This document shows, piece by piece, positions 45,494-53,868 of a stretch of 64,000 nucleotides of DNA. The DNA is taken from positions 1-64,000 of the forward strand of contig JACQSX010000010.1 of NCBI GenBank assembly GCA_016211105.1, written 5' to 3'. Position 1 is the first letter of the stretch; every line of letters begins with the position of its first letter. The notes under the pieces were generated by a model. That model worked only from the letters and a program-made list of their open reading frames with translations. It was not told where the DNA came from and did not search any database. The position numbers and the translations under genes were made by a program. Source of the stretch: Acidobacteriota bacterium (GTDB lineage Bacteria > Acidobacteriota > UBA6911 > JACQSX01).

Positions 45494-46617
45494 CGGTCGT
45501 GTCCCGAATTTGATGGAAATTGAATGACAGGTGCTCCACGATTGGGTTTGCGAAAACTTCAATCAGTAAAAAGGGGCACCCATGAAGAACAAGCGTAAGA
45601 GTTACCGGCCGTTAGATCAAGCCCAATTAGAGGCGGTGTTTTCTCTCGGTCCCGAGCAGGTGCTGGAGATGAGTCTGATGGAGCTTTCTGGCCGTGGCGG
45701 AGAGATTCTTCTCAAGCAGGCCATCGCGACAGAAATCAGCGGCTATTTGGGAAGGGATTATTACCGGCATTCCGATTGGGCGAGCAAGGCGGGGTACCGA
45801 AACGGAGCACGCCCGACGGAAGTGGAGATGGGCAATGGAGTGATGCGCTACGAGCGACCGTTACTGACGGGGGCGGAAGATTTTCATTCCAAATTCCATG
45901 TAAGGAGATGCCGCAAGCCGCAAGAGTTTCGCCAAGCCGTGCAGGACCTGTTTGTCGAAGGGGTGTCCACGCGCAAAGTGAAGCGGGCGCTTAAGAGCCT
46001 GGTGGGAGAAAAGACCAAGCTGGGCCGAAGCACCGTTAGCCGGATCACGAAAGCGCTACGCCAGGAGTAGCGGTGTGTAAAACACAAAGTGGATAACGTG
46101 CTGGCGGCTGTTCCCAAAGAAAGACACGATGAAGTGCGCGCCGATCTGAATCTGATCTTTTATGGTGCCACTTCCCTGGAACAAGCCAAAGCTCATTTAG
46201 AAACTTTCCGAAAACAGTACAGCAAGATTTATCCTACGGCGGTGGAGTGCTTGATGCGCGACATTGATCAGGTGCTCATGTTCTATCTGTTGCCGGCGTT
46301 TCACTGGAAGCGGATCCGCACTTCCAATTGCCTGGAGCGAATGAATCAAGAGATCAAAAGAAGACTGCGGGTGATCGGGAGGCACCCGAGCGAGGAAGGA
46401 TGTTTGGCGCTCGTCTACAAGATCACGCAAAACTACTCGGACAGGCGCAAATTCAAGGTCGATGATCTCACCAACAAATTGTGGACACGCTTGAGAGAGG
46501 AAAAAGAGTCTATGTTGCGGCAAGTAAAAATCGAGGGGAAGGCTGCTTAACCCAAATGTGTCAAACCCAGCAGCAGAGCGCCTTTCAGACAATCTCCACT
46601 AACCACGGGACACTACC
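45494..46617. mobile_element. Internally deleted IS256-family insertion sequence
   Basis: The element is about 1.12 kb. Terminal inverted repeats GGTCGTGTCCCG (left) and GGTAGTGTCCCG (reverse complement of the right end) are flanked by an 8-base target duplication GCCGTCCG at 45486-45493 and 46618-46625. The exact boundary is ambiguous by one base. It contains one transposase frame that lacks the central catalytic region, so it cannot move by itself. Intact IS256-type elements are about 1.3-1.5 kb. Confidence 0.85.
45582..46550 (+). pseudogene. IS256-family (MULE-type) transposase with internal deletion and TAG stop
   Basis: The N-terminal part (AIATEISGYLGRDYYRH, YRNGARPTEVEMG, VEGVSTRKVKRALKSLVGEK) and the C-terminal part (RCVKHKVDNVLAAVPKERHDEV, RIRTSNCLERMNQEIKRR) are both clear IS256 transposase. 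They are in the same frame, separated only by a TAG at 46068-46070. About 120 residues, with two of the three catalytic acidic residues, are absent at that point. The TAG probably formed at the deletion joint. The track lists the two halves as separate ORFs (45582..46070 and 46089..46550). Confidence 0.87.
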
Positions 46618-47243
46618 GCCGTCCGAAATGACTCACGTACCTGAAGACTACCTGGGTGCGCCAGATCCCATGGATTTTCGCTCGGCTTACGGCGAACGGA
46701 AACGGGCTGCCGAATTATTGTGTGTCCTCTATGCAAAAGAGTCTGGATTACAAGCCAAGATTGCCCGTTATTTTGCTTTCGTCGGACCGTACTTACCTCT
46801 GGATGTCCATTTTGCCGTAGGGAATTTTATCCGTGATGGTATCTGTGCTGGGCCAGTCGAAATGAACGGCGATGCAAGGCCCTATCGCTCATACCTATAC
46901 GCAGCGGATCTAGCCATCTGGCTGTGGACCATTCTGTTTCGTGGCAATTCCTGTCGCCCGTACAATGTTGGCTCAGAAGAAGATATTACCATCAGTGCTC
47001 TAGCGAGGACCGTAGCGGGAGTCTTTGAGCCGAAAGTCGACGTTCACCGAGCAAAGCCCGCTCTCACAGGCAAGCCAGCCGAACGCTATGTTCCCCTGAC
47101 ACAAAAAGCGGCTTCTGAGCTGGAGCTACAGCAGCGAATTGCCTTACAAGAGGCGATTAGAAGAACAATTCAATGGTATTCTCGAGCTTCCACCAAGTGA
47201 AGCCGGGTAGTTCTGACTGGGAAATTTTGGACCCTTAGGGAAA

Positions 47244-49073
47244 ATGGCCAAGTTTATGAAGGTCAAAGTTAGCCAATACATCGCCAACAGGTTGGTGCAG
47301 GCAGGCATTCGTCACGTATTCATGGTCACGGGCGGCGTCGCCATGCACCTGAACGATTCTCTGGGAAAGCACCCCGGACTTGAGTATGTCTGCAACCACC
47401 ACGAACAGGCGTGCGCCATTGCCGCAGAGAGCTACGCGCGGCTGACGAGCCGGATGGCGGCCGTTTGTGTGACCAGCGGACCCGGCGGAACGAACGCTCT
47501 GACAGGAGTCCTGGGAGCGTGGTTTGACTCCGTTCCCATGATCGTGATTTCTGGCCAGGTGCGCTACGACACGACGGTGCGCAGTACCGGGATCGATCTG
47601 CGGCAGCTCGGCGACCAGGAATTCGACATCGTCAAATCGATTGCCAATATGACCAAGTACGCCGTCATGGTGACCGATCCGGCGGAAATACGCTACCACC
47701 TGGATCGCGCCCTTTATCTGGCCACCCACGGCCGTCCGGGCCCTTCCTGGATCGATGTTCCGGTGAATGTCCAGGGGGCGATGGTGGAGGAGAACGAAAT
47801 GCTCGCCTACGATGCCGCCGAAGACGCCGGCCATCTGCCGCTCCCGGTCAGCCGCCGGACAGTCGACGAGGTCCTTGAGCGGATCCGCCGAGCCCGCCGG
47901 CCGGTCCTGCTGGCCGGTTCCGGCATCCGCTCTTCCTGCGCGCACAAAGACTTTCTGAAGCTGATCGACCTTTTGAACGTCCCAGTCGTCACCGCCTGGA
48001 ATGCTCACGACTGCCTGCACGACGATCACCCGCTCTATTTCGGCCGGCCCGGTTCGATCGGAGAGCGCGCGGGCAATTTCATCGTCCAGAATTCTGATCT
48101 GCTCCTGGTGCTGGGATGCCGCCTTAACATCCGCCAGATCAGCTACAACTGGAAGGCCTTCGCCCGGTCAGCTTTCAAGATCGTCATCGACATCGACTCG
48201 GCCGAGCTCAAGAAGCCGACCGTCCAGATCGATCTGCCCATCCACGCCGACGTGGCCGATTTCATCCGCGCTAGCCTTGACCGGTTGTGCGGGAAGAGCC
48301 TGCCGCCCGGGCGCGAATGGCTAGACTGGTGCCGCGAGCGGCAGAAACGTTATCCGGTCGTGATGAAGGAATATTGGGATCGCGAAGACCTAGTCAATCC
48401 CTACTGCTTTGTGGAGGTGTTGTCGCAACACCTCCCAGAGGGGCAGATTACCGTGACGGGAGACGGAACGGCCTGCGTTTGCACATTTCAGGGCGCGCGC
48501 ATTAAGCCTGGACAGCGCCTCTATACCAACTCCGGGTGCGCCGCCATGGGTTATGACCTGCCAGCTGCCATCGGCTCCTGTATCGCCGCGGGAAGGCAAA
48601 AGGTGGTGTGTTTGGCCGGAGACGGAAGTCTTCAGTTCAACATTCAGGAATTGCAAACGGTCGTGCATTACCGGCTGCCTTTGAAAATTTTCGTCCTGAA
48701 TAACGACGGTTATCATTCCATTCGGCAGACGCAGCAGAACTTTTTCGGCACGCCGTATGTGGGCTGCGATGTGCGCAGCGGCATCAGCTTTCCTGATATG
48801 CAGCGCATTGCGGGCGCCTACGGCATTCCCTTCAACCGGTGCCGCAAACACGAGGAGCTCGACAACCGGATTGCCGAAGCTCTGGAGGGAGACTCCCCTT
48901 TCATCTGCGAAGTTATGCTTACCCCAGACCAGCCGTTTGCGCCGAAACTCTCATCGCGGCGCCTGCCCGACGGCAGAATCGTTTCAAAACCGCTCGAGGA
49001 CCTCTATCCCTTCTTGAGCCGGGAGGAATTCCGCGAAAACATGGTCATTCCACCCTTGGCTGAAGCTGAATAG
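47244..49073 (+). CDS. TPP-dependent carboligase, acetolactate-synthase-like (candidate YerE-type enzyme)
   Basis: 609 residues with the three domains of the TPP superfamily. N-terminal: CNHHEQACAIAAESYAR contains the catalytic Glu (about 54), and TSGPGGTNALTGVLGAW follows. The central domain (DEVLERIRRARRPVLLAGSGIR) is of the FAD/ADP-binding type. C-terminal CLAGDGSLQFNIQELQTVVHYRLPLKIFVLNN is the TPP/Mg motif (GDG to NN). In a locus with CDP-glucose 4,6-dehydratase and a 3-dehydratase homologue, a YerE-like role is attractive: transfer of a two-carbon unit to a CDP-4-keto deoxysugar. Amino-acid-type acetolactate synthase is less likely here. The middle of the gene is markedly richer in G+C than its neighbours. 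Confidence 0.85.
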   Translation: MAKFMKVKVSQYIANRLVQAGIRHVFMVTGGVAMHLNDSLGKHPGLEYVCNHHEQACAIAAESYARLTSRMAAVCVTSGPGGTNALTGVLGAWFDSVPMIVISGQVRYDTTVRSTGIDLRQLGDQEFDIVKSIANMTKYAVMVTDPAEIRYHLDRALYLATHGRPGPSWIDVPVNVQGAMVEENEMLAYDAAEDAGHLPLPVSRRTVDEVLERIRRARRPVLLAGSGIRSSCAHKDFLKLIDLLNVPVVTAWNAHDCLHDDHPLYFGRPGSIGERAGNFIVQNSDLLLVLGCRLNIRQISYNWKAFARSAFKIVIDIDSAELKKPTVQIDLPIHADVADFIRASLDRLCGKSLPPGREWLDWCRERQKRYPVVMKEYWDREDLVNPYCFVEVLSQHLPEGQITVTGDGTACVCTFQGARIKPGQRLYTNSGCAAMGYDLPAAIGSCIAAGRQKVVCLAGDGSLQFNIQELQTVVHYRLPLKIFVLNNDGYHSIRQTQQNFFGTPYVGCDVRSGISFPDMQRIAGAYGIPFNRCRKHEELDNRIAEALEGDSPFICEVMLTPDQPFAPKLSSRRLPDGRIVSKPLEDLYPFLSREEFRENMVIPPLAEAE

Positions 49074-49099
49074 GAGCCTTTGCGAGGCACTTGCGGATT

Positions 49100-49638
49100 A
49101 TGAACAAAGGGGACAACAACCTTGACCGTATCGGAAGCTCGATCGTCTTCTGAAAAACCCTCGAGAGGGACTGCCCGAGGAGATTTTCCTCTTTGTGAGC
49201 CGCGTGACGCCGATGGTCCAGCACAGATCTGTTGATAAAAGACGCATCCGGAAAAACCCTTCTGACGTGGAGAGATGACGGCTTTTATAGCGCCGGCTGG
49301 CACATCCGTGGGGGGATCGTGAGATTCAAAGAAAAAATTGAGGAGCGAATCGTCCGGGTGGTATGCTCCGAACTGGGGGCTCAAGTGCAATTCGACCCAG
49401 TTCCTCTGGCGATCACCGAATTGATCCACCCGAAAAGAAGTGTGCGCGGTCATTTTATTTCTCTGCCGTTCCGATGCTGCCTGGCCACTGCGCCTGACGG
49501 AGCCATTCGCTACCGGGGCGGCCGAGGGCCGGCTTTTGGAAATGGCATGAAAGTTGTCCAAAAAACCTGATCAGTGTGCACGAAATCTACAGGGATTACA
49601 TCTATGCAAATCTTGACGTGCGCCTGAGAGGGAAGTGA
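49100..49638 (+). pseudogene. Nudix hydrolase (GDP-mannose mannosyl hydrolase-like), frameshifted
   Basis: Three frames together rebuild one protein: KNPREGLPEEIFLFVSRVTPMV, then DLLIKDASGKTLLTWRDDGFYSAGWHIRGGIVRFKEKIEERI (Nudix-box region) to HPKRSVRGHFISL, then WHESCPKNLISVHEIYRDYI and TGA at 49638. At least two single-base shifts separate these pieces, one near 49217 (an extra C) and one near 49530. The ORF 49232..49570 is only the middle part. Either the gene is decayed or the reads have errors. The mix of other scars nearby favours decay. Confidence 0.72.
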
Positions 49639-49736
49639 GAAGACTGTCAAGAATGGAAGGACAGGCTTCAATGAAGGACCGGCCGGGTGCGGTCCTGCCT
49701 TATAGTTAACATACCGATGAAAAATAGGGGGAAGCA

Positions 49737-50552
49737 ATGAACTTACTCGAAAAGAGAATGGTCGACACGCTCAAGGATTTAAAAGAGAACCACAGTGTGG
49801 TGGGTGTGAAGGCCGAGTTTGAAGCGGAAGGGACACGGCTGGAAGAGATGCTGCGGCTCAAGGAGGTCTGCATGAGAGCGGACCTGGGCCTGACGATTAA
49901 GATCGGCGGCTGCGAGGCCATTCGAGATATGTATGAATGTCGGGTCATCGGGATAGAGAGAGTTGTCGCCCCTATGGTCGAGAGCGCGTACGCATTGAAA
50001 AAATTTCTCGCCGCAACCCACTTGGCTTTCCCGGAAGACGAGCGCAAGGACATCTCGTTCGCAGTGAACATTGAGACAATTTCCGCCTGCCGCGCGTTTG
50101 AAGAGATGCTGGCTCTCAACCAAATTGCTTCGCTGGATGGAATCGTCATGGGGCGAGTCGACCTTACGGGTTCGATTAAGCTGGGGAGGGATGACATCAA
50201 TAGTCCCCAGGTTTTTGAGATCACCAAAGAGCTCTTCTCGAAGGCTAAGATTCGATCCATGGAGACCGCCATCGGTGGTGGCGTTTCGGCCCATTCACTC
50301 CCATTCTTTCGAGACCTCGGCCCCGCCTTGCTGGACAGGTATGAGACCCGGAAAGTGATTTTCAGTTGTCCCGGGGCACTGGTTGGCAACGCAGCAGGAG
50401 CGATCTTAAAAGCTGTGGGCTTTGAACTCCTCTGGCTCAAAAATAAGCGGGACTTCTACCGATTGATCGCGGCCGAGGATGAGCAGCGCATCGCCATGCT
50501 GGAGTCGCGTTATTCAGGGGCGATTGCCAAGGCTGGCGGCGCGTACGCGTGA
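49737..50552 (+). CDS. HpcH/HpaI aldolase / citrate-lyase-beta-like protein
   Basis: 271 residues. The sequence VVGVKAEFEAEGTRLEEML, RVVAPMVESAYALKKFL, FAVNIETISACRAFEEML, SLDGIVMGRVDLTGSI has the arrangement of TIM-barrel CoA-lyase/aldolase proteins, in which an Arg and two acids (here in NIET and GRVDLT) hold the metal and substrate. I do not know its substrate. ATG 49737 has a GGGGGAAG ribosome site. It lies with the TPP enzyme, the Nudix remnant and a HAD phosphatase. In this setting it could make or cleave a C2-C4 unit for sugar branching, which is speculation. Confidence 0.68.
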   Translation: MNLLEKRMVDTLKDLKENHSVVGVKAEFEAEGTRLEEMLRLKEVCMRADLGLTIKIGGCEAIRDMYECRVIGIERVVAPMVESAYALKKFLAATHLAFPEDERKDISFAVNIETISACRAFEEMLALNQIASLDGIVMGRVDLTGSIKLGRDDINSPQVFEITKELFSKAKIRSMETAIGGGVSAHSLPFFRDLGPALLDRYETRKVIFSCPGALVGNAAGAILKAVGFELLWLKNKRDFYRLIAAEDEQRIAMLESRYSGAIAKAGGAYA

Positions 50553-50575
50553 GCGGCGGCCTGCAACTGGCGATA

Positions 50576-50595
50576 AGCGCCAAACTTATCTCGAT
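50576..50595 (+). repeat. 20-bp exact copy of the 5' end of the GT2 gene at 52933
   Basis: AGCGCCAAACTTATCTCGAT occurs here and at 52936-52955, where it encodes SAKLIS at the start of the GT2 glycosyltransferase. Here it leads nowhere: after ISAKLISIV the similarity ends and the TPP C-terminal remnant begins. It looks like a leftover of a duplicated segment. Confidence 0.6.
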
Positions 50596-50609
50596 AGTCC
50601 TCAACCAGC

Positions 50610-50786
50610 GTGGCCCGGGTTTTAGCTGAAGTGATACTGGATCCCTCTCAGACGTTTGAGCCAAGATTGAGTTCGAAAGTGTTGCCAGATGGCAGTATGG
50701 TTAGGGCACGGCTGGAGGACATGTTCCCATTTTTGGATAGTCAGGAATTACTGAATAACCTGCGGATTCCGCCGAAGGAATCTTGA
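50610..50786 (+). pseudogene. C-terminal remnant of a TPP-dependent enzyme
   Basis: The frame reads AEVILDPSQTFEPRLSSKVLPDGSMVRARLEDMFPFLDSQELLNNLRIPP and stops at 50786. It parallels the end of the intact TPP enzyme (CEVMLTPDQPFAPKLSSRRLPDGRIVSKPLEDLYPF). The rest is absent. The stop overlaps the start of the HAD gene (TTGA), which suggests that HAD was once directly coupled to a full TPP gene. It could be the other end of the fragment at 43967. Confidence 0.78.
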
Positions 50787-51445
50787 TCTCTTTGAATACC
50801 TTAGTATTCGACTTGGATGGAACGCTGGTAGACTCGTCGGCCGGGATCGAGTATGCTGGCCAGGTTGCAGTCAGAATTCTTTGGCCGGGCCGAGAATTGC
50901 CAAGTTTCCGCCAACGGATTGGGCCACCGATCCGTGACACGTTTCAGCAGCTCCTACCAGATGCAACCCCCGAGGAGTTGAATCAGCTTGAGCTTCATTT
51001 TCGGGTCACCTACGACAACAAGGGCTGGCGAAAGTCGGTGGCATATCCTGGGGTTGGCCCTTCCTTACGCCGGCTGTGTGAACTGGGCCAGCAGTGTTTC
51101 GTCGTCACGAACAAGCCGACATGTCCTGCCCGGCGAATTTTGGAATGGCTAGAACTGATGGCTTATTTTAAAGAGGTAGTTTCTCCCGATTCGAAGATTC
51201 CCCCGTTCTCGTCGAAGGCCGATATGACCGCTTATGTGCTGGCAAAATATGGCCTGGATGCGAGACAGACTTTGTTTGTGGGGGACTCGGCGGACGACGC
51301 TCGCGCCGCCCAAAGCTGTGGGCTGCAATTTGCCGCCGCCGCTTATGGCTATGGTTGCGCCTATACTCACGATCTACCGAAGGATTATGTCCTCTCCGAG
51401 ATTGCTGCACTTGTCCCAATCGTTAGTCGATTGGTTTCTATCTGA
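50783..51445 (+). CDS. HAD-family phosphatase (phosphoglycolate-phosphatase-like)
   Basis: 220 residues. TLVFDLDGTLVDSSAG is HAD motif I with nucleophile Asp. VVTNKPTCPARRIL is motif II. SSKADMTAYVLAKYG supplies the motif III Lys, and LFVGDSADDARAAQSCG is motif IV. The small helical cap (SFRQRIGPPIRDTFQQLLPDATP) is of the Gph type. Start is TTG 50783 (or TTG 50792), overlapping the TPP remnant's stop. In polysaccharide clusters such enzymes dephosphorylate sugar phosphates. Confidence 0.83.
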   Translation: MISLNTLVFDLDGTLVDSSAGIEYAGQVAVRILWPGRELPSFRQRIGPPIRDTFQQLLPDATPEELNQLELHFRVTYDNKGWRKSVAYPGVGPSLRRLCELGQQCFVVTNKPTCPARRILEWLELMAYFKEVVSPDSKIPPFSSKADMTAYVLAKYGLDARQTLFVGDSADDARAAQSCGLQFAAAAYGYGCAYTHDLPKDYVLSEIAALVPIVSRLVSI

Positions 51446-51584
51446 CCTGCTGATGCTTTTCCTCTTTGTCAAAACTAGAGGACTTGTAAAGTGCCAAGGA
51501 AGCTTGTGCTGAAGTCGGCTGCAATCAGACCGGCTCTACTGGCTCTTTGCTTGAGGGAATGACGAAACGAAGGAATTGGGGTTC

Positions 51585-52853
51585 ATGTTAGAAGCTACAG
51601 AGGCTGGCTGGCTTCCACACGTCGAATTACGTGCTGAACTCGAAGCGCTCTTAAGCGAAGATGTGGTTGCGGCGATAAAACGCGAACAATCCCTGTTCGA
51701 CACGCTTACGTCCCCTTTGAACGAATCATTGGTTTTATTTGGCGCCGGTGGACTGGGTCGAAAGACGCTCGCCGGTCTGCGTCAACTAGGCCGAGAACCC
51801 TTGGCATTCGTCGATAATGACCCTAACCTTTGGAGTCGTGCCGTCGACGGCTTGGCAGTGCTTAGTCCGCAAGCCGCAGCCGGGAGGTTTGGTAGTTCCG
51901 CGGCATTTATAGTTACGATCTGGCGAGCGGAGGGGGGACATCGTTTCGCTCATACAAGACAGCAGTTGCATGATTTGAATTGTGCGAAAGTCGTATCGTT
52001 TGCCTGCTTGTTCTGGAAGTATCCTGACATCTTTTTACCTTACTATGCGGTTGACCTGCCCCATAAATTCTATGCTCAGTCCAATGACATTGGACATGCT
52101 TTCGCAGTGTGGGCAGACGATGATTCACGCCGAGAATATATTGCCCAGTTGCGTTGGAGATTTTGGCTCGACTTCGATGGCTTACGATCTCCTGTGGGAC
52201 ACCCCCAGTATTTTCCCGATGATCTGTTCCATTTGTCAGCAGATGAGGTCTTTGTGGACTGCGGGGCGTATGATGGCGACACGATACGTCACCTTTTACT
52301 GCGTCAGCCTTCATTCAGGGGCAAGATTTTTTGCTTCGAGCCCGATCCAAGAAATTTCCAAAAGCTGGAGCGTTACATTAGAACTCTCAAAAAGAGTTTG
52401 CGCGATCGGATCACGCTGTGGCCGGCGGCGGTTGGAATGCGTCACGAAACCGTACGGTTTAAGGGAACCGCCACTGCAGCTTCGGGCGTTAGTCCGACTG
52501 GTGACCTCAAGGTAAGTTTTCTCCCTTTGGATGAGGTCATAGGCGACTTTCGACCGACCTTTATCAAGATGGATATCGAAGGGGTGGAACTGGAGGCACT
52601 CATGGGCGCCCGCAATACAATCGATCAGACGCTCCCAATCCTGGCTATCTGCGTATACCATCAGCTCGATCACCTATGGCGTATTCCACTTTTTATGCAG
52701 TCAGTTTCCAATCAATATCGCTTTTATCTGCGCCCTCATAACGAAGAAGGATGGGAGCTGGTTTGCTATGCGGTCCCAGAAGGTCGCCTAAAGGGTGTTT
52801 CGAGGAAGGCGATAAGCTGTGGAAAACGCACTGATCGACGAGTAGTCAGATGA
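51585..52853 (+). CDS. FkbM-family methyltransferase with N-terminal Rossmann-like domain
   Basis: About 422 residues from ATG 51585 (AGGA ten bases upstream; the track starts at TTG 51576). The N-terminal part has SLVLFGAGGLGRKTLAGLRQLGREPLAFVDNDPNLW, a nucleotide-binding-like fold found in sugar-modifying proteins. The C-terminal part is FkbM: EVFVDCGAYDGDTIRHLLL, IFCFEPDPRNFQKLERYI and FIKMDIEGVELEALMGA. A SAM-dependent O-methyltransferase for a surface sugar is likely. It is preceded by about 140 bases without features. Confidence 0.83.
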   Translation: MLEATEAGWLPHVELRAELEALLSEDVVAAIKREQSLFDTLTSPLNESLVLFGAGGLGRKTLAGLRQLGREPLAFVDNDPNLWSRAVDGLAVLSPQAAAGRFGSSAAFIVTIWRAEGGHRFAHTRQQLHDLNCAKVVSFACLFWKYPDIFLPYYAVDLPHKFYAQSNDIGHAFAVWADDDSRREYIAQLRWRFWLDFDGLRSPVGHPQYFPDDLFHLSADEVFVDCGAYDGDTIRHLLLRQPSFRGKIFCFEPDPRNFQKLERYIRTLKKSLRDRITLWPAAVGMRHETVRFKGTATAASGVSPTGDLKVSFLPLDEVIGDFRPTFIKMDIEGVELEALMGARNTIDQTLPILAICVYHQLDHLWRIPLFMQSVSNQYRFYLRPHNEEGWELVCYAVPEGRLKGVSRKAISCGKRTDRRVVR

Positions 52854-52932
52854 AGGTTCCACGGCCTGGCATCATGATCCCAAGGCATAACTTTGTAGAC
52901 ATGTTGGAGATGATCTGAGTGGAAAATCTGTT

Positions 52933-53868
52933 ATGAGCGCCAAACTTATCTCGATCGTTATTCCCTGCTACAACGAGGAATCGAACATCAGGCCTATTTA
53001 TGAGGCAGTCACTAAAGTTTTAGAGACGGTGACCTATGATCGAGAAATCATCTTCGTCGATAACGGCAGCCAGGACAGATCGGCAAAGGAGATGGGCGCC
53101 CTAGTGGAGCGGGATTCCAAGGTGAAAGCTCTTTTGTTGTCTCGTAACTTCGGGCCAGAGTCATCGGGCTTGGCTGGCTTGCAGCATGCAAGGGGAGACG
53201 CTGTGATTGTTGTTGCCGCCGATTTACAAGATCCACCGGAACTTATCCCGGAGTTCGTGAAGAAATGGGAGGAGGGATACGACATAGTCTTGGGGCAGAT
53301 GATTTCCAGTAATGAAGGCAGGGTTATGAGGCGTATAAGAAGAGCGTTCTATGGAATTCTCAAGAACACCGCCTACATTGATATTCCAAGTAGCGTGACG
53401 GGCTTTGGGCTGATAGATAGGCGAGTGAACCAGGTAATCAATGATATGCCGGAGCGAAGCCGGTTTTACCGGGGGCTGGTGGCCTGGGCAGGTTTTCGGA
53501 GATGCTTGATCCCCTATAAACGGAGAGAACGTAAATTCGGCAGATCAAGTTATAATTTGCTAAGCTATCTCAGGCATGCCGAAATGGGCCTCTTTTCCTT
53601 TACGACGGTGCCGTTAGAGCTGCTCACGTACCTGGGCTTACTGCTTGTGGTTCTATCTGGAGTTGCGATTGCCACGTATGTGTCGTTATTTCTTCTATTC
53701 GGTAATCCAATCAAGGGCTCAGCGACTCTGTTTCTTGGCATAATGTTTTTCGGTGGGATTCAGGTGCTAGCAATCAGCATTGTGGGCAAGTACATTGCCA
53801 TCATCTGTGATGAGACGAAACAGCGGCCACACTACATCATTAAAGAAGTAGTGTCCCGTGATCCGTGA
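52933..53868 (+). CDS. Family 2 glycosyltransferase, GtrB/DPM-like
   Basis: 311 residues. ISIVIPCYNEESNIRPIYEAV and IIFVDNGSQDRSAKEM open the GT-A domain. VVAADLQDPPELIPEFVKKWEEGYDIVLG is the DxD-type metal region and nucleotide-sugar site. Two C-terminal helices (LLTYLGLLLVVLSGVAIATYVSLFLLF and TLFLGIMFFGGIQVLAISIVGKYIAI) anchor it in the membrane. Such enzymes make polyprenyl-phosphate-linked sugars. It overlaps the GtrA gene by 11 bases, and the GT39-like proteins in this window could use the lipid-linked sugar. A second GT2 of the same type is at 61704. Confidence 0.88.
   Translation: MSAKLISIVIPCYNEESNIRPIYEAVTKVLETVTYDREIIFVDNGSQDRSAKEMGALVERDSKVKALLLSRNFGPESSGLAGLQHARGDAVIVVAADLQDPPELIPEFVKKWEEGYDIVLGQMISSNEGRVMRRIRRAFYGILKNTAYIDIPSSVTGFGLIDRRVNQVINDMPERSRFYRGLVAWAGFRRCLIPYKRRERKFGRSSYNLLSYLRHAEMGLFSFTTVPLELLTYLGLLLVVLSGVAIATYVSLFLLFGNPIKGSATLFLGIMFFGGIQVLAISIVGKYIAIICDETKQRPHYIIKEVVSRDP

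Larger units (their letters stand above)
45005..47200 (+). pseudogene. Second copy of the CDP-sugar SDR, interrupted by an IS256-like element
   Basis: The 5' part (45005-45493) encodes ANPLASDLDHVLAHTTGLWEELRG to SSGAVYGRQPS and the 3' part (46618-47200) continues SEMTHVPEDYLGAPDP to TIQWYSRAS. They align with the intact SDR at 41496 from its residue 20 to the end. Removing the insertion with one target copy restores GRQPS-EMTHVPED in frame. The native start codon is missing, replaced by the mini-element at 44840-45002. The gene is therefore broken twice. Confidence 0.85.

Noticed and set aside
45582-46070. Two separate IS256 transposase genes
   Set aside because: Both halves are in one frame with a TAG at the joint and the central catalytic region missing, so it is one deleted gene.
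47244-49073. Biosynthetic acetolactate synthase (ilvB) for branched amino acids
   Set aside because: No small subunit or other ilv gene is near, and CDP-sugar genes and a similar truncated copy surround it. Not excluded by sequence alone.
49675-49696. Rho-independent terminator AGGACCG...CGGTCCT
   Set aside because: A 7-bp stem is present but no T run follows. It may be a weak structure before the aldolase gene only.
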